Assembly: GCA_905480605.1 (NCBI GenBank)
Contig: CAJQRD010000081.1
Coordinates: forward strand, 1 to 45,529
Origin: an uncultured Saprospiraceae bacterium
GTDB taxonomy: Bacteria > Bacteroidota > Bacteroidia > Chitinophagales > Saprospiraceae
DNA: 45,529 nt
Direction: 5' to 3'
Part shown: one piece after another, positions 17,526-25,893 of the stretch
Position numbering within the stretch: position 1 is the first letter of the stretch
Layout: each line of letters opens with the position of its first letter
The notes under the pieces: model-generated
What the model was told of the DNA's origin: nothing
Database searches by the model: none
Seen by the model: the letters and a program-made list of their open reading frames with translations, nothing else
Program-made: the position numbers and the translations under genes

Positions 17526-17609
17526 ATAATCTTCATTCACAGAAGTTTTCTTTATAAAACCAAGGTGAACATAATTCAAATTCATAATCCATAATCATAA
17601 ACCCTAACC

Positions 17610-19307
17610 TTAAGCTCCAACCTTTACAGGACCCTTGAATAGCGGTCTAATCAAATGAGCCAATAATATCACACCAATTGCACCAATCATATTCAGCCAT
17701 AAAAATGGCACTATATCCATTTTGTATAATATAACTATACAAATTTGAACAACCACACCAGATACGAAGGCGGCGTTGCCTTGAATCTTTTTAAAGTAAA
17801 ATGCCAATAGGAATATGCCTAAAATTGTCCCGTAAAATATTGATCCAATTATGTTGACAAACTGTATAAGGTTTTCATAGAGTGTTCCAAAGGACGCAAA
17901 CAGAATGGCAAAAATCCCCCAAAATAAAGTGAGCATTTTGGATGCGTTCAAGTAATGTGCTTCAGATCCTTTTTGATTGATACTCCGCTTGTAAATATCA
18001 ACGGTGGTTGTACTGGCCAAGGCATTCAGCTCTGACGATGTCGATGACATGGCTGCAAAAAGTACAACAGCCAACAATAACCCAATAAGTCCATTCGGCA
18101 AATACTTCAGAATAAAACTGATAAAAACATAATCTTTATCATTGGATTCCAATTTATCATCTACTCTTTTGATGAGACCTTTTACACGTTCTCGAATATC
18201 TAGTTCTTCTTTATTGATCGATAAAACATTAGCGACGTTTTGCTCTTTTAATTCTTCATTTCCTGATCGATCAGCCATCACCAAGTTCTTATTGGCGAGT
18301 GTTCTTTTATCAAGAAGTAAATCGTACTCAGCTTCTAATTTTTTAAACTCTCCACTTTGGTCGGATTGTTCTATTACATCTACTACCTGTTGATTGAAAA
18401 ATATAGGCGCTCTATTTGTTTGGTAAAATAGAAATACCATAACACCTAAGAATAGAATAAAGAACTGCAATGGCACTTTCATAATTCCATTCATAATCAA
18501 CCCAAGTCGACTTTCTTTTATTGAACGACCACTAATGTATCTTTGCACCTGACTTTGGTCAGTTCCAAAGTAAGAGAGGAATAAAAATATAGCTGCCAAA
18601 CTTGACCAGAAATTATACCTCTTATCAAGATTGAATTCAAAATCTATAACCTCTAATTTAGCATTTGCCTTTGCAATTAATAGATTCTCAGAGAATGAAT
18701 AATCTTTTGTGAGTAAATTAAGCAGTATGAAGAAAATGATAAATAAGCTGGTGAGTATAACAACCATTTGATGTTTGTGTGTCACATGTACTGCCTTTGT
18801 ACCACCTGACATCGTATACATAATTGATATTAATCCTATGATAACTGTTGTTGTCTTTAAATCCCAATCCATAACTGATGATAGAATAATTGCAGGTGCA
18901 TATATTGTGATTCCACATGCCAATCCTCTTTGCAATAAAAATAACCCAGCAGTAAGTGATCTTGTTTTTAAATCAAAACGAGACTCCAAAAACTCATATG
19001 CCGTATAAACCTTAAGTTTATAGTATAGAGGAATAAAAATGATACAGATGATGATCATAGCAACAGGTAGCATCAAGTAGAATTGAGCAAATCCCATTCC
19101 GTCATGATAGGCTTGTCCTGGTGTGGATAGAAACGTTATCGCTGAGGCTTGTGTTGCCATAACAGATAGACCTACAGTCCACCATTTCGCTTCATTGTCT
19201 CCAAGTAAATAACTTTCTATATTTTGACTACCCCTAGTCTTCCATATTCCGTAGCCAACAATAATAGATACTGTTAGTGTTAATACAATCCAATCTAATA
19301 ATATCAT
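17610..19307 (-). CDS. Sodium:solute symporter (SSS family)
   Basis: A 565-residue membrane protein with about 13 hydrophobic segments of the SSS/SLC5 family, which uses the Na+ gradient to import sugars, amino acids or similar solutes. Typical segments: YLLGDNEAKWWTVGLSVMAT and QASAITFLSTPGQAY (Na+-site helix 1), GTDQSQVQRYISGRS, and AAMSSTSSELNALASTTTVD. A hydrophilic coiled-coil-like insertion of about 90 residues (FKKLEAEYDLLLDKRT to KLESNDKDY) lies between two helices. ATG at 19307 is chosen: it is one base after the stop of the small upstream gene, whereas an in-frame TTG at 19349 would overlap it. The operon with a secreted deacetylase suggests the import of a deacetylated sugar product, which is inference. 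Confidence 0.9.
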   Translation of the reverse strand: MILLDWIVLTLTVSIIVGYGIWKTRGSQNIESYLLGDNEAKWWTVGLSVMATQASAITFLSTPGQAYHDGMGFAQFYLMLPVAMIIICIIFIPLYYKLKVYTAYEFLESRFDLKTRSLTAGLFLLQRGLACGITIYAPAIILSSVMDWDLKTTTVIIGLISIMYTMSGGTKAVHVTHKHQMVVILTSLFIIFFILLNLLTKDYSFSENLLIAKANAKLEVIDFEFNLDKRYNFWSSLAAIFLFLSYFGTDQSQVQRYISGRSIKESRLGLIMNGIMKVPLQFFILFLGVMVFLFYQTNRAPIFFNQQVVDVIEQSDQSGEFKKLEAEYDLLLDKRTLANKNLVMADRSGNEELKEQNVANVLSINKEELDIRERVKGLIKRVDDKLESNDKDYVFISFILKYLPNGLIGLLLAVVLFAAMSSTSSELNALASTTTVDIYKRSINQKGSEAHYLNASKMLTLFWGIFAILFASFGTLYENLIQFVNIIGSIFYGTILGIFLLAFYFKKIQGNAAFVSGVVVQICIVILYKMDIVPFLWLNMIGAIGVILLAHLIRPLFKGPVKVGA

Positions 19308-19308
19308 G

Positions 19309-19455
19309 TTAGATTGATTTGAAGTAAAAGTAAATGGCTGCAACAACAATCAAGTTGCACACAACTACCAATAGATACCAACTATTCCAGCTTTTGAATA
19401 CTGGTGATCCATCTTCAAATGTAGAAGATTCTGCTATTCCATCTTTATTCTCCAT
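19309..19455 (-). CDS. Small single-helix membrane protein (48 aa)
   Basis: A short gene not found by size-limited ORF calling. It starts at ATG 19455-19453, which overlaps the TAA stop of the PIG-L gene as TAATG, and ends at TAA 19311-19309, one base before the symporter ATG. The product has an acidic polar N-terminal half (MENKDGIAESSTFEDG, then FKSWNSW) and one membrane helix (YLLVVVCNLIVVAAIYFYF) with a short basic end (KSI). The tight coupling on both sides makes it very likely real. It may be a small accessory subunit of the symporter; the function is unknown. Confidence 0.75.
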   Translation of the reverse strand: MENKDGIAESSTFEDGSPVFKSWNSWYLLVVVCNLIVVAAIYFYFKSI

Positions 19456-21959
19456 TATGGCTTATCGTGTTTTTTTGAGGTAAGTGCCAATAAATTAGCA
19501 AACAATCTATACGCTCCAGGTACACCTGCTGGCAATTCTCTAAACCAAGATAATGAAGTGTATACAAAATAACCTTTGCCGTGCTTAGCTATCAATAAGC
19601 TTCCATCTAATGGTTCTTCTCCTTCGTCATTGCAAGAAAGAATAGCTTCATATTGATCATCCCACTCTTGGGAAAAATACAAACCTCTTTCTTGTACCCA
19701 TCCTTCAAAATCTTCTGAGGTAATTTTGTTGGGTGTATTCATCACTGGATGATTTGGTTTTAAGATGCGCATTTCTGCAAACTCATCTGTAACTCTCTTT
19801 CTAGATAACTTCAAAGGATATGGTGCCAAATCATCGAAGTTTAATCTTCTTGAAGTATTGTATTGAGTAATTAATGTTCCTCCTTCTTCTGCATAAGTAA
19901 ACAATACTTGATTGTATAATTTCAAACTTTCAATTGCGTTGTATGCTCTAATACCAATTACAATCGCATCATATTTTTGAAGATTTAAATTTGGTAATTC
20001 GTCTGGAACAAGTTCCGTTACATTATATCCTACGTCCTTTAAGTTTTCAGGTACCTTATCACCTGCTCCCATTACGTAACCAATGTTGGTACCTCCTCTA
20101 TTCAGGGGTACCTTTACCGCTTTTGTTTCTGCGGGTGATAATATTGTTTGCAAAGGAATGTGGTCGTATTCAATATTTGTTAATGACAATGATGTCTCAT
20201 TGCCATCGACCAACATTGTAGCCACTACAGCGCCTTCAGACATCACATTAGGAGAAATAAGTTTAAATGACACTGTTTGCTCAAATCCTTTATTTGCTAT
20301 TACGATGTCAACTGTTTCTGGTTCTATTGACCATCCTTCAGGTGTTTTCATTTTTAATTGGCCTTGCAAGCTGTCTCTCCCTGCTCTAACTTTTACAAGT
20401 AATCTTTGATTGTTCTCGCTTGAAAACAAATACAAATCTTTTTCAAAACTTACAGTTGCGGGTGGAATAATAGCAAGTGGTTCTCTTATTTCTCCTTCGG
20501 CCGGATTGACGTATTTGTATTTTACATCTCTGCTGATAGACACATTTCTACCCATTATATCCAAATCGAATTTACATTTTATTAAAGCTGGACTTTCAGG
20601 AAGATTCCTAAGTTTTGGATCTTCAACATTATAAATTCCAAGGTTTTGTTTTTCATTCAACCAATAAGGATTGCTATATCCTAAAGATTCTGAAATGTAA
20701 TATGGCTTGTATATTTTCTCAGTTGTAAGCGTTTCGAGCGTTTTGTTAATCGGAACCAATTCATCGTTGATTGTTACACTGTTCGCTTTTGTATTGATTT
20801 TACTTCGGTTAGTCCACTCAATAGCAATTTCTAACGAATCGCCAATTGTTGTTTGTTGATCATTGGTTGCAGCTTCAAGGTGTAGACCCATGCATTGTAC
20901 AATCAATTCAGACAAATGTTGCATCTTAATGTTTCTCCAATGGTCGTCTTTTGAGTTACCCAATTGATCATACACTTTTAACAAGTCTGGAACAATAGAT
21001 GCTGGATTTCTAAAGTCATATGTTTTCATTATATTTTGCATAATTGGATATATAGTCTGCCCTACGTCAATTCTTTTCCAACTGGTATCTATACCATCAA
21101 ATATGTTTGATTTATCATTAGGTAAATCACCATTTATAATTTCTAAATATTCTTGGTATGCTCCTCTGTCTCCTGATGATCCAAATCCTTGTGATCTGTG
21201 TTTAGATCTAGCCAATGCAGATATTTCATTGTTTGATATTCCCGTTGTGGCAAAGTAAGCCCCAACGTCCATAGGAACAAGATTGGACTTGTCAGCTTTT
21301 GCAAACTTATCTCGACCTCCATAAAACCACCATGAAGTGTTGAAGAATTGTCGACGCGCTTGCCAAACTCCTAATTCTTTCAATTGATTTGGATATACAT
21401 TCGGATCTGCTGCTTTGTCAAATGCTTCAAATGCTAACATAGCGGAACCGGTATGATGACCATGTGTCTTGCCAGGCGTTCTATGATCAAACCTATTTAT
21501 TATGACATCAGGCTTAAAGTTTCTTATGGCATAAATTACATCTTCAAACACCTTGTCTTTTTCCCAAATTCTAAATGTCTCATCTGGATGTTTTGAATAT
21601 CCAAAGTCATTGGCTCTTGTGAAAAATTGCTGACCTCCATCTATTGATCGTGCCATTTGTAATTCTTGACTTCGAATAACACCCAGCAATTCTCTAATTT
21701 CGGTACCAATCAAATTCTGACCTCCATCTCCTCGTGTGAGTGACAAATAAGCGGTTCTTGCATTAAGTCCATTTGAACAGTAAGAAATTAATCGGGTATT
21801 TTCATCATCAGGGTGAGCTGCAACATATAAAATTGAGCCCAGAAAATTAAACTTCTCAAGTTCTTCGTAGATCTGTGCCGAACTTAATTGTTTTTGACTA
21901 TTGACATTTACAATAGAGATAAAAGAAAGGAAGATCGTTAGTAAAGATATACGATACAT
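19455..21959 (-). CDS. Secreted PIG-L (LmbE-like) deacetylase with long C-terminal region
   Basis: An 834-residue exported protein. After a signal peptide (LLTIFLSFISIVNVNSQ) residues about 40-270 form a PIG-L/LmbE metal-dependent N-acetyl deacetylase domain: VAAHPDDENTRL (the AHPDDE zinc/catalytic motif), SLTRGDGGQNLIG, RSQELQMARS, PDVIINRF, and HGHHTGSAM with the third zinc-ligand His. The remaining 550 residues are beta-rich (NEW-type domains) and end in a GATase-like segment (YDAIVIGIRAYN, EGGTLITQYNT, GKGYFVYTSLSWFRELP). Family members remove N-acetyl groups from sugars such as GlcNAc; the large size and export suggest action on external or periplasmic saccharides. First or second gene of a tightly packed operon. 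Confidence 0.88.
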   Translation of the reverse strand: MYRISLLTIFLSFISIVNVNSQKQLSSAQIYEELEKFNFLGSILYVAAHPDDENTRLISYCSNGLNARTAYLSLTRGDGGQNLIGTEIRELLGVIRSQELQMARSIDGGQQFFTRANDFGYSKHPDETFRIWEKDKVFEDVIYAIRNFKPDVIINRFDHRTPGKTHGHHTGSAMLAFEAFDKAADPNVYPNQLKELGVWQARRQFFNTSWWFYGGRDKFAKADKSNLVPMDVGAYFATTGISNNEISALARSKHRSQGFGSSGDRGAYQEYLEIINGDLPNDKSNIFDGIDTSWKRIDVGQTIYPIMQNIMKTYDFRNPASIVPDLLKVYDQLGNSKDDHWRNIKMQHLSELIVQCMGLHLEAATNDQQTTIGDSLEIAIEWTNRSKINTKANSVTINDELVPINKTLETLTTEKIYKPYYISESLGYSNPYWLNEKQNLGIYNVEDPKLRNLPESPALIKCKFDLDIMGRNVSISRDVKYKYVNPAEGEIREPLAIIPPATVSFEKDLYLFSSENNQRLLVKVRAGRDSLQGQLKMKTPEGWSIEPETVDIVIANKGFEQTVSFKLISPNVMSEGAVVATMLVDGNETSLSLTNIEYDHIPLQTILSPAETKAVKVPLNRGGTNIGYVMGAGDKVPENLKDVGYNVTELVPDELPNLNLQKYDAIVIGIRAYNAIESLKLYNQVLFTYAEEGGTLITQYNTSRRLNFDDLAPYPLKLSRKRVTDEFAEMRILKPNHPVMNTPNKITSEDFEGWVQERGLYFSQEWDDQYEAILSCNDEGEEPLDGSLLIAKHGKGYFVYTSLSWFRELPAGVPGAYRLFANLLALTSKKHDKP

Positions 21960-22003
21960 GAAATTGGTTTTAAATTAAAAATGATTAACGCTTATTGTGT
22001 CTA

Positions 22004-22210
22004 TTAGGCTTTCTCGGGCATTTGACATTCTTCTTCTGGCTTCTTACCACAAACATTACACTCTCCAAGATTATTCTTGATCATTGGATTGTTACTGGCA
22101 CATGTTCCTCTAAACTCGTTACCTGTAAAAATATGTCTAATATTTATCAGAATAAATGAAATGCCGAAAAAGCCAAAAATGATTAAAAACGTAGCAAGAA
22201 ATGAGTTCAT
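22004..22210 (-). CDS. NqrM-like small Cys-rich membrane protein
   Basis: A 68-residue protein with an N-terminal membrane helix (FLATFLIIFGFFGISFILI) and a soluble tail with four Cys: FRGTCASNN, ECNVCGKKPEEEC. This resembles the DUF539/NqrM group; NqrM in gamma-proteobacteria delivers iron to the Na+-NADH:quinone oxidoreductase. No nqr genes are in the window, so the role here is open. It ends 44 bases before the PIG-L gene on the same strand and may be in the same transcript by position only. Confidence 0.6.
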   Translation of the reverse strand: MNSFLATFLIIFGFFGISFILINIRHIFTGNEFRGTCASNNPMIKNNLGECNVCGKKPEEECQMPEKA

Positions 22211-22276
22211 CTTTTTTTATTTTAAATTTCAGATCGATCTAGATTTAATTTATCATCAATAAATCAAGATATCTGA

Positions 22277-22284
22277 TAATTTTG
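22277..22284 (+). promoter_or_regulatory. -7 promoter element of mazG
   Basis: TAATTTTG, matching TAnnTTTG, about 47 bases before the mazG ATG. The upstream -33 element is not clear. Confidence 0.5.
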
Positions 22285-22330
22285 TGTGAAATTTAAACAG
22301 ATAACACAAAAATAACCTAAATCGTTTAAC

Positions 22331-23095
22331 ATGGATTCAACAGCGCAAGCTTTTATGAGATTAGTTGGTATTATGGACGACCTTAGGCTCAAATGCCCAT
22401 GGGATAAAAAACAAACTATTCATACTCTAAGAAAGCTGACAATAGAAGAAATGTATGAGCTTGTTGATGCAATTATCCAAGATGATTACAACGGAATCAA
22501 AGAGGAAATTGGTGATTTGTTTCTTCATTTGGTGTTTTATGCAAAAATAGGGCAAGAAAAGAATGCTTTTACGCTTGAAGAAAGTCTAAATGAAATTTGT
22601 GATAAACTTGTAAAGCGGCATCCACATATATATGGGGATGTCAGAGCAGATTCAGAAGAAGAGGTTAAAAAAAATTGGGAGCAAATTAAATTGGAGGAAG
22701 GAAAGAAATCAGTTTTGGAAGGAGTTCCGACCTCATTACCTGCTATGGTTAAAGCATACAGGTTACAAGAAAAAACAGCAACTGTTGGTTTTGAGTGGGA
22801 TAGAGTAGAGGATGTTTGGGAGAAAGTAGAAGAAGAGAAGGCCGAATTGCTGGAAGCTGTGCAATCAGGCGATCAAGATCACATGGAAGAAGAATTTGGT
22901 GATTTAATTTTTGCTCTTATAAATTACGCAAGATTTCAAAATATCGATCCTGAGGCAGCCTTGGAAAAAGTCAATCGTAAGTTTAAAAAACGCTTTGAGT
23001 TTATTGAGACGAATGCGCTAAAATCGCTTCAAGAAATGACACTTCAAGAAATGGATGATCTTTGGAACATAGCGAAATCTAAAGAAAGTAAGTAA
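22331..23095 (+). CDS. mazG: MazG nucleoside triphosphate pyrophosphohydrolase
   Basis: A 254-residue all-alpha NTP pyrophosphohydrolase with the full two-domain MazG layout. Domain 1: LVGIMDDLRLKCPWDKKQT, TIEEMYELVDAI and EEIGDLFLHLVFYAKI (the EExxE...ExxD metal-binding set). Domain 2: ATVGFEWDRVEDVWEKVEEE, KAELLEAV and EEEFGDLIFALINYAR, with the second ExxD. MazG hydrolyses NTPs and dNTPs to NMP and PPi and cleans the nucleotide pool; in E. coli it also lowers ppGpp. Not part of a toxin-antitoxin pair here. Confidence 0.93.
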   Translation: MDSTAQAFMRLVGIMDDLRLKCPWDKKQTIHTLRKLTIEEMYELVDAIIQDDYNGIKEEIGDLFLHLVFYAKIGQEKNAFTLEESLNEICDKLVKRHPHIYGDVRADSEEEVKKNWEQIKLEEGKKSVLEGVPTSLPAMVKAYRLQEKTATVGFEWDRVEDVWEKVEEEKAELLEAVQSGDQDHMEEEFGDLIFALINYARFQNIDPEAALEKVNRKFKKRFEFIETNALKSLQEMTLQEMDDLWNIAKSKESK

Positions 23096-23120
23096 TAGTC
23101 CTTAGAATTCGTTGTTTTCA

Positions 23121-23300
23121 ATGTTTAAAAACTTAAGGAAAGGTAAAAGATCACGGGAAAGACTAAACAAATTGATAAAATTGATTAGAGATTTAATAAA
23201 AAAGCACAGAACGATTATTCTGTGCCTAATGTTTTTCATGAGTTCACAATATTTATGTGATCCTCCAGTTGGTAAATTTAGTTCTGACTTTCAGATATAA
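23121..23300 (+). CDS. Possible small basic membrane peptide (59 aa)
   Basis: A short frame 26 bases after mazG gives a very basic amphipathic start (MFKNLRKGKRSRERLNKL) and one hydrophobic segment (TIILCLMFFMSSQYL). Against it: its body contains a perfect hairpin that looks like a terminator for the opposite strand, and its end overlaps the convergent HTH gene by 23 bases. No family is recognised. Kept only as a possibility. Confidence 0.22.
   Translation: MFKNLRKGKRSRERLNKLIKLIRDLIKKHRTIILCLMFFMSSQYLCDPPVGKFSSDFQI
23204..23225 (-). terminator. Terminator of the HTH gene
   Basis: GCACAGAA (23204-23211) and TTCTGTGC (23218-23225) form a perfect 8-bp stem. Read on the minus strand it is followed by TTTTTTATT, a classical Rho-independent end for the gene at 23278-23526. 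Confidence 0.7.
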
Positions 23301-23526
23301 TCTTCTTAGCCATTTCTATTATTTTTGTATTTTCTATATGTACCACGCCGCCTTTTGGACCAGGTTGTATGTGCCTGCCAATCATATCTTCTGATTGATC
23401 CTTATTGGCTCCGAAATAATTTCTAACAGATTGCTCGTTTAATTGTAATGTGTCAGCTATTTTTCGAATACTTCCTGTTGGTAGGCGGTGTTTAATTGCG
23501 CGCAGCTCATCATAGGTTATATACAT
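23278..23526 (-). CDS. Small helix-turn-helix DNA-binding protein
   Basis: An 82-residue protein. TYDELRAIKHRLPTGSIRKI and ADTLQLNEQSVRNYFGANK read like a helix-turn-helix with SIRKIADTL as first helix and NEQSVRNYFG as recognition helix. The rest (GPKGGVVHIENTKIIEMAKKI) is a short beta/alpha tail seen in small Bacteroidota DNA-binding proteins whose targets are not known. ATG 23526 is chosen; an in-frame extension to 23565 adds 13 residues without a conserved look. Confidence 0.65.
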   Translation of the reverse strand: MYITYDELRAIKHRLPTGSIRKIADTLQLNEQSVRNYFGANKDQSEDMIGRHIQPGPKGGVVHIENTKIIEMAKKIISESQN

Positions 23527-24017
23527 ATTGAAACTTTTGATAGTGAAGGAATAATAATATTTCAAAAAACAAGATATATAAAATATTTTACATTTTAAAA
23601 TTATAAAATCAAAATTTAATTTCGCTAAAACTAAGCGACTGCGAAATTATATGGAATTGTAAATGTGCTTGAGCTCATATTATATTCATCACGTAATTCA
23701 CTAATTCACTAAATAATTAACGATGTTTAAAATAGATTTTATGAACGGCAAAAAGCACATGTGACTTTTCAAGCTTTTTATTAATATTTTGAAGTGAGTA
23801 AGACTTATGGATCTTATTTATACATGGGAGTATTTCTCAATCTTATGCAAAAAAATGCCCGTGAAACTTCATGAGCATAAAAAAAAACTACAATTTATAA
23901 GCAAAAATTACTTAATACTATTATATATCATGTTACATATAATAAATATATATCATATTAAAATTAAATATATAAAATACTCAAAATCAGTAAGTTAAAT
24001 TAATATGTAATTTTAAA
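23527..24017. other. AT-rich intergenic stretch, no gene seen
   Basis: About 490 bases of very AT-rich DNA between the HTH gene and the pseudouridine synthase. It has a small direct repeat (TAATTCACTAATTCACTAA near 23692-23711) and a run of ATATAT-type sequence at 23920-23985. I found no DnaA-box cluster, tRNA or convincing ORF. A 63-codon frame at 23807-23998 has the composition expected from random AT-rich DNA. Confidence 0.5.
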
Positions 24018-24025
24018 TATATTTA
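24018..24025 (+). promoter_or_regulatory. Possible -7 element of the pseudouridine synthase gene
   Basis: TATATTTA, one mismatch from TAnnTTTG. It predicts a transcript start near 24031, downstream of the TTG at 24030, and therefore favours the GTG at 24072 as start codon. Confidence 0.3.
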
Positions 24026-24071
24026 CACCTTGTTTATCAGTGTTTTAAATAATTTTATATCTGAATATATT

Positions 24072-24758
24072 GTGAATTCAAAGTATACTTTAACAGAATC
24101 TGATGTTCTTTATGAAGATAATCACTTGATTGTTATTAATAAACAATCTGGATTGCTCTCACAAGGCGATAAAACCAACGATAAAAACATATTGGATTAT
24201 GTTAAAGCGTACATAAAAAATAAGTACGATAAACCAGGATTAGTTTTTCTGGGGCTTCCACATAGATTAGATCGACCGGTGAGTGGGGCGATAGTTCTTT
24301 GTAAAACCAGTAAGTCACTGACACGGATGAATAAAATGATTAGCGAGCGTAAAATTGATAAAATCTATCACGCTATTGTGTTGAATAAACCTAAAGACAA
24401 TAAAGGCACAATCACATCATTTCTTAGAAAGAACACACACAAAAACAAAGTAGATTGCTTTGATCAAGAGGTCAATAATTCAAAGAAAGCGATTCTTAAT
24501 TTCCAATATCATAAGCGCATAGGAAATTTTCATTTGTTAGAAGTCAAACTGCTAACAGGAAGACCCCATCAAATTCGGGTGCAACTTAACTCAATCAATT
24601 GTCCGATTTTAGGAGACATGAAATATCACAATCAAAAACCACTTTCTGATAAGTCAATTGCTCTGCACTCTAGATTTGTAGAATTCATACATCCCGTATC
24701 AAAAGTTAAGATTTCTATAGCAGCCCCATATCCTGATAAGCCATGGTGGTCAAATTAG
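24072..24758 (+). CDS. RluA-family RNA pseudouridine synthase
   Basis: A 228-residue pseudouridine synthase of the RluA/RluC/RluD group without an S4 domain. Signature pieces: VLYEDNHLIVINKQSGLLSQG, GLPHRLDRPVSGAIVLCKT with the catalytic Asp of HRLDRPVSG, KIDKIYHAIV, and the C-terminal GRPHQIRVQL. It isomerises uridine in rRNA or tRNA; the exact site cannot be read from the sequence. The start is not certain: GTG 24072 gives a compact N terminus, TTG 24030 would add 14 residues of no clear family similarity. Confidence 0.88.
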   Translation: MNSKYTLTESDVLYEDNHLIVINKQSGLLSQGDKTNDKNILDYVKAYIKNKYDKPGLVFLGLPHRLDRPVSGAIVLCKTSKSLTRMNKMISERKIDKIYHAIVLNKPKDNKGTITSFLRKNTHKNKVDCFDQEVNNSKKAILNFQYHKRIGNFHLLEVKLLTGRPHQIRVQLNSINCPILGDMKYHNQKPLSDKSIALHSRFVEFIHPVSKVKISIAAPYPDKPWWSN

Positions 24759-24978
24759 TTTGAGGTAATTCTACATGAAGATGTATAGTTTAATATCAAT
24801 AATTTTGTTCTCCATAGTTTTATTTATAAGAGAGATGAGAAATACATCTTTAGCGAGGAAAAACATAACAATCCCAAGATAAATACCCATTTATATTTAA
24901 CGATTCATAATTCTTCATCCTTCAACATTATTTATTAATTTTTATTAAAAATAATTAGCAATTGAACAATATCCTATT

Positions 24979-24986
24979 TACTTTTG
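24979..24986 (+). promoter_or_regulatory. -7 promoter element of the SRP RNA gene
   Basis: TACTTTTG, an exact TAnnTTTG match ending about four bases before the predicted 5' end of the SRP RNA. TTG at 24962-24964 could serve as the -33 element with a 14-base spacer. Confidence 0.6.
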
Positions 24987-24989
24987 CCG

Positions 24990-25088
24990 CCGGCGAGGAG
25001 CAGACAGCCAGCTCCTTCTGAATTCCCCCAGGGTAGAGATGCAGCAAGGGTAGGAGGTTGAGCGGCTGGTTTGTTTCCTCGCTTTTTT
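24990..25088 (+). ncRNA. ffs: Signal recognition particle RNA (4.5S, small bacterial type)
   Basis: The core CCCCCAGGGTAGAGATGCAG followed by CAAGGGTAGG is the conserved helix-8 domain that binds Ffh, in its Bacteroidota form. The flanks make one long hairpin: GCGAGGAG (24993-25000) with TTTCCTCGC, CAGAC with GTTTG, AGCC with GGCT, and GCTC with GAGC, with the core at the tip. A TTTTTTTATTTTT run directly follows the closing GC at 25081-25082, serving as the terminator. The RNA pairs with Ffh to target nascent membrane proteins to FtsY. Ends are set from the hairpin and promoter and may be off by a few bases. The transaldolase ATG lies about 30 bases downstream. Confidence 0.87.
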
Positions 25089-25118
25089 TATTTTTCAATT
25101 CACTTACATATTTTCAAT

Positions 25119-25775
25119 ATGAGATTCTTCATTGATACTGCAGATTTAGATCAAATTAAAGAGGCACACGACTTGGGTGTTTTAGATGGTGTAACAACTA
25201 ATCCATCTCTAATGGCTAAATCAGGTATTACTGGTGCTAAAAATATCGAAAATCATTACAAAGCTATTTGTGAAATCGTTGAAGGTGATGTAAGTGCTGA
25301 AGTTATTTCTACTGATTATGCTGGCATAGTTAGCGAAGGGGAATACCTTGCTACTTTAGCACCTAACATTGTTGTTAAGGTTCCAATGATCAAGGAAGGT
25401 ATTAAAGCAATTCGCTACTTTTCTGATAATGGTATCAAAACCAATTGTACACTTGTATTTTCTGCTGGTCAAGCCATGTTGGCTGCCAAAGCTGGTGCAA
25501 CTTATATTTCCCCGTTTGTAGGTAGAGTAGATGACATCAATTGGGATGGTATTGCGTTGATCTCTGAAATTGCAGAACTGTACGCTATCCAAATGTTTGA
25601 AACAGAAATTCTCGCAGCTTCAATTAGAAGTTCTAAGCATATTGTTGATGCAGCCAAAGCAGGGGCAGACATAGCAACATGCCCACTTAATACAATCACT
25701 GGATTACTTAAGCATCCATTGACTGATATTGGCTTGGCTAAATTCCTAGCAGATTACAACAAAGGAAATTCTTAG
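25119..25775 (+). CDS. tal: Transaldolase, small TalC/fructose-6-phosphate aldolase type
   Basis: A 218-residue TIM-barrel aldolase. [47 protein letters not shown] with the Schiff-base Lys of [22 protein letters not shown] and [11 protein letters not shown] are all family landmarks. It transfers dihydroxyacetone units between sugar phosphates in the non-oxidative pentose phosphate pathway. A start further upstream (25071) would lie inside the SRP RNA, so ATG 25119 is taken. It has no own -7 element that I can see; it may depend on read-through of the SRP terminator or on a weak promoter. Confidence 0.93.
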   Translation: MRFFIDTADLDQIKEAHDLGVLDGVTTNPSLMAKSGITGAKNIENHYKAICEIVEGDVSAEVISTDYAGIVSEGEYLATLAPNIVVKVPMIKEGIKAIRYFSDNGIKTNCTLVFSAGQAMLAAKAGATYISPFVGRVDDINWDGIALISEIAELYAIQMFETEILAASIRSSKHIVDAAKAGADIATCPLNTITGLLKHPLTDIGLAKFLADYNKGNS

Positions 25776-25893
25776 ATTCATATTTCACTTACCAACTATA
25801 ATTTTTTCTAGTGTTTTAAAGCTTAGATTTCGATAATAATGCTTGTTAAGACAAGCATACAGAATATTATTTGGCATTTTGAAGCTATTTTCA

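Noticed and set aside
22331-23565. MazG plus small HTH gene as a toxin-antitoxin or defence module
   Set aside because: MazG is full length with both domains and the HTH gene is convergent with its own terminator; no toxin-like partner is seen.
23807-23998. 63-codon frame in AT-rich intergenic DNA
   Set aside because: Rich in Ile, Tyr, Lys and Asn as expected for random AT-rich sequence; no promoter, no domain.
24775-24882. 35-codon frame encoding a short hydrophobic peptide after the pseudouridine synthase
   Set aside because: Too short to support without homologues, no promoter, and hydrophobic peptides are frequent by chance in AT-rich DNA.
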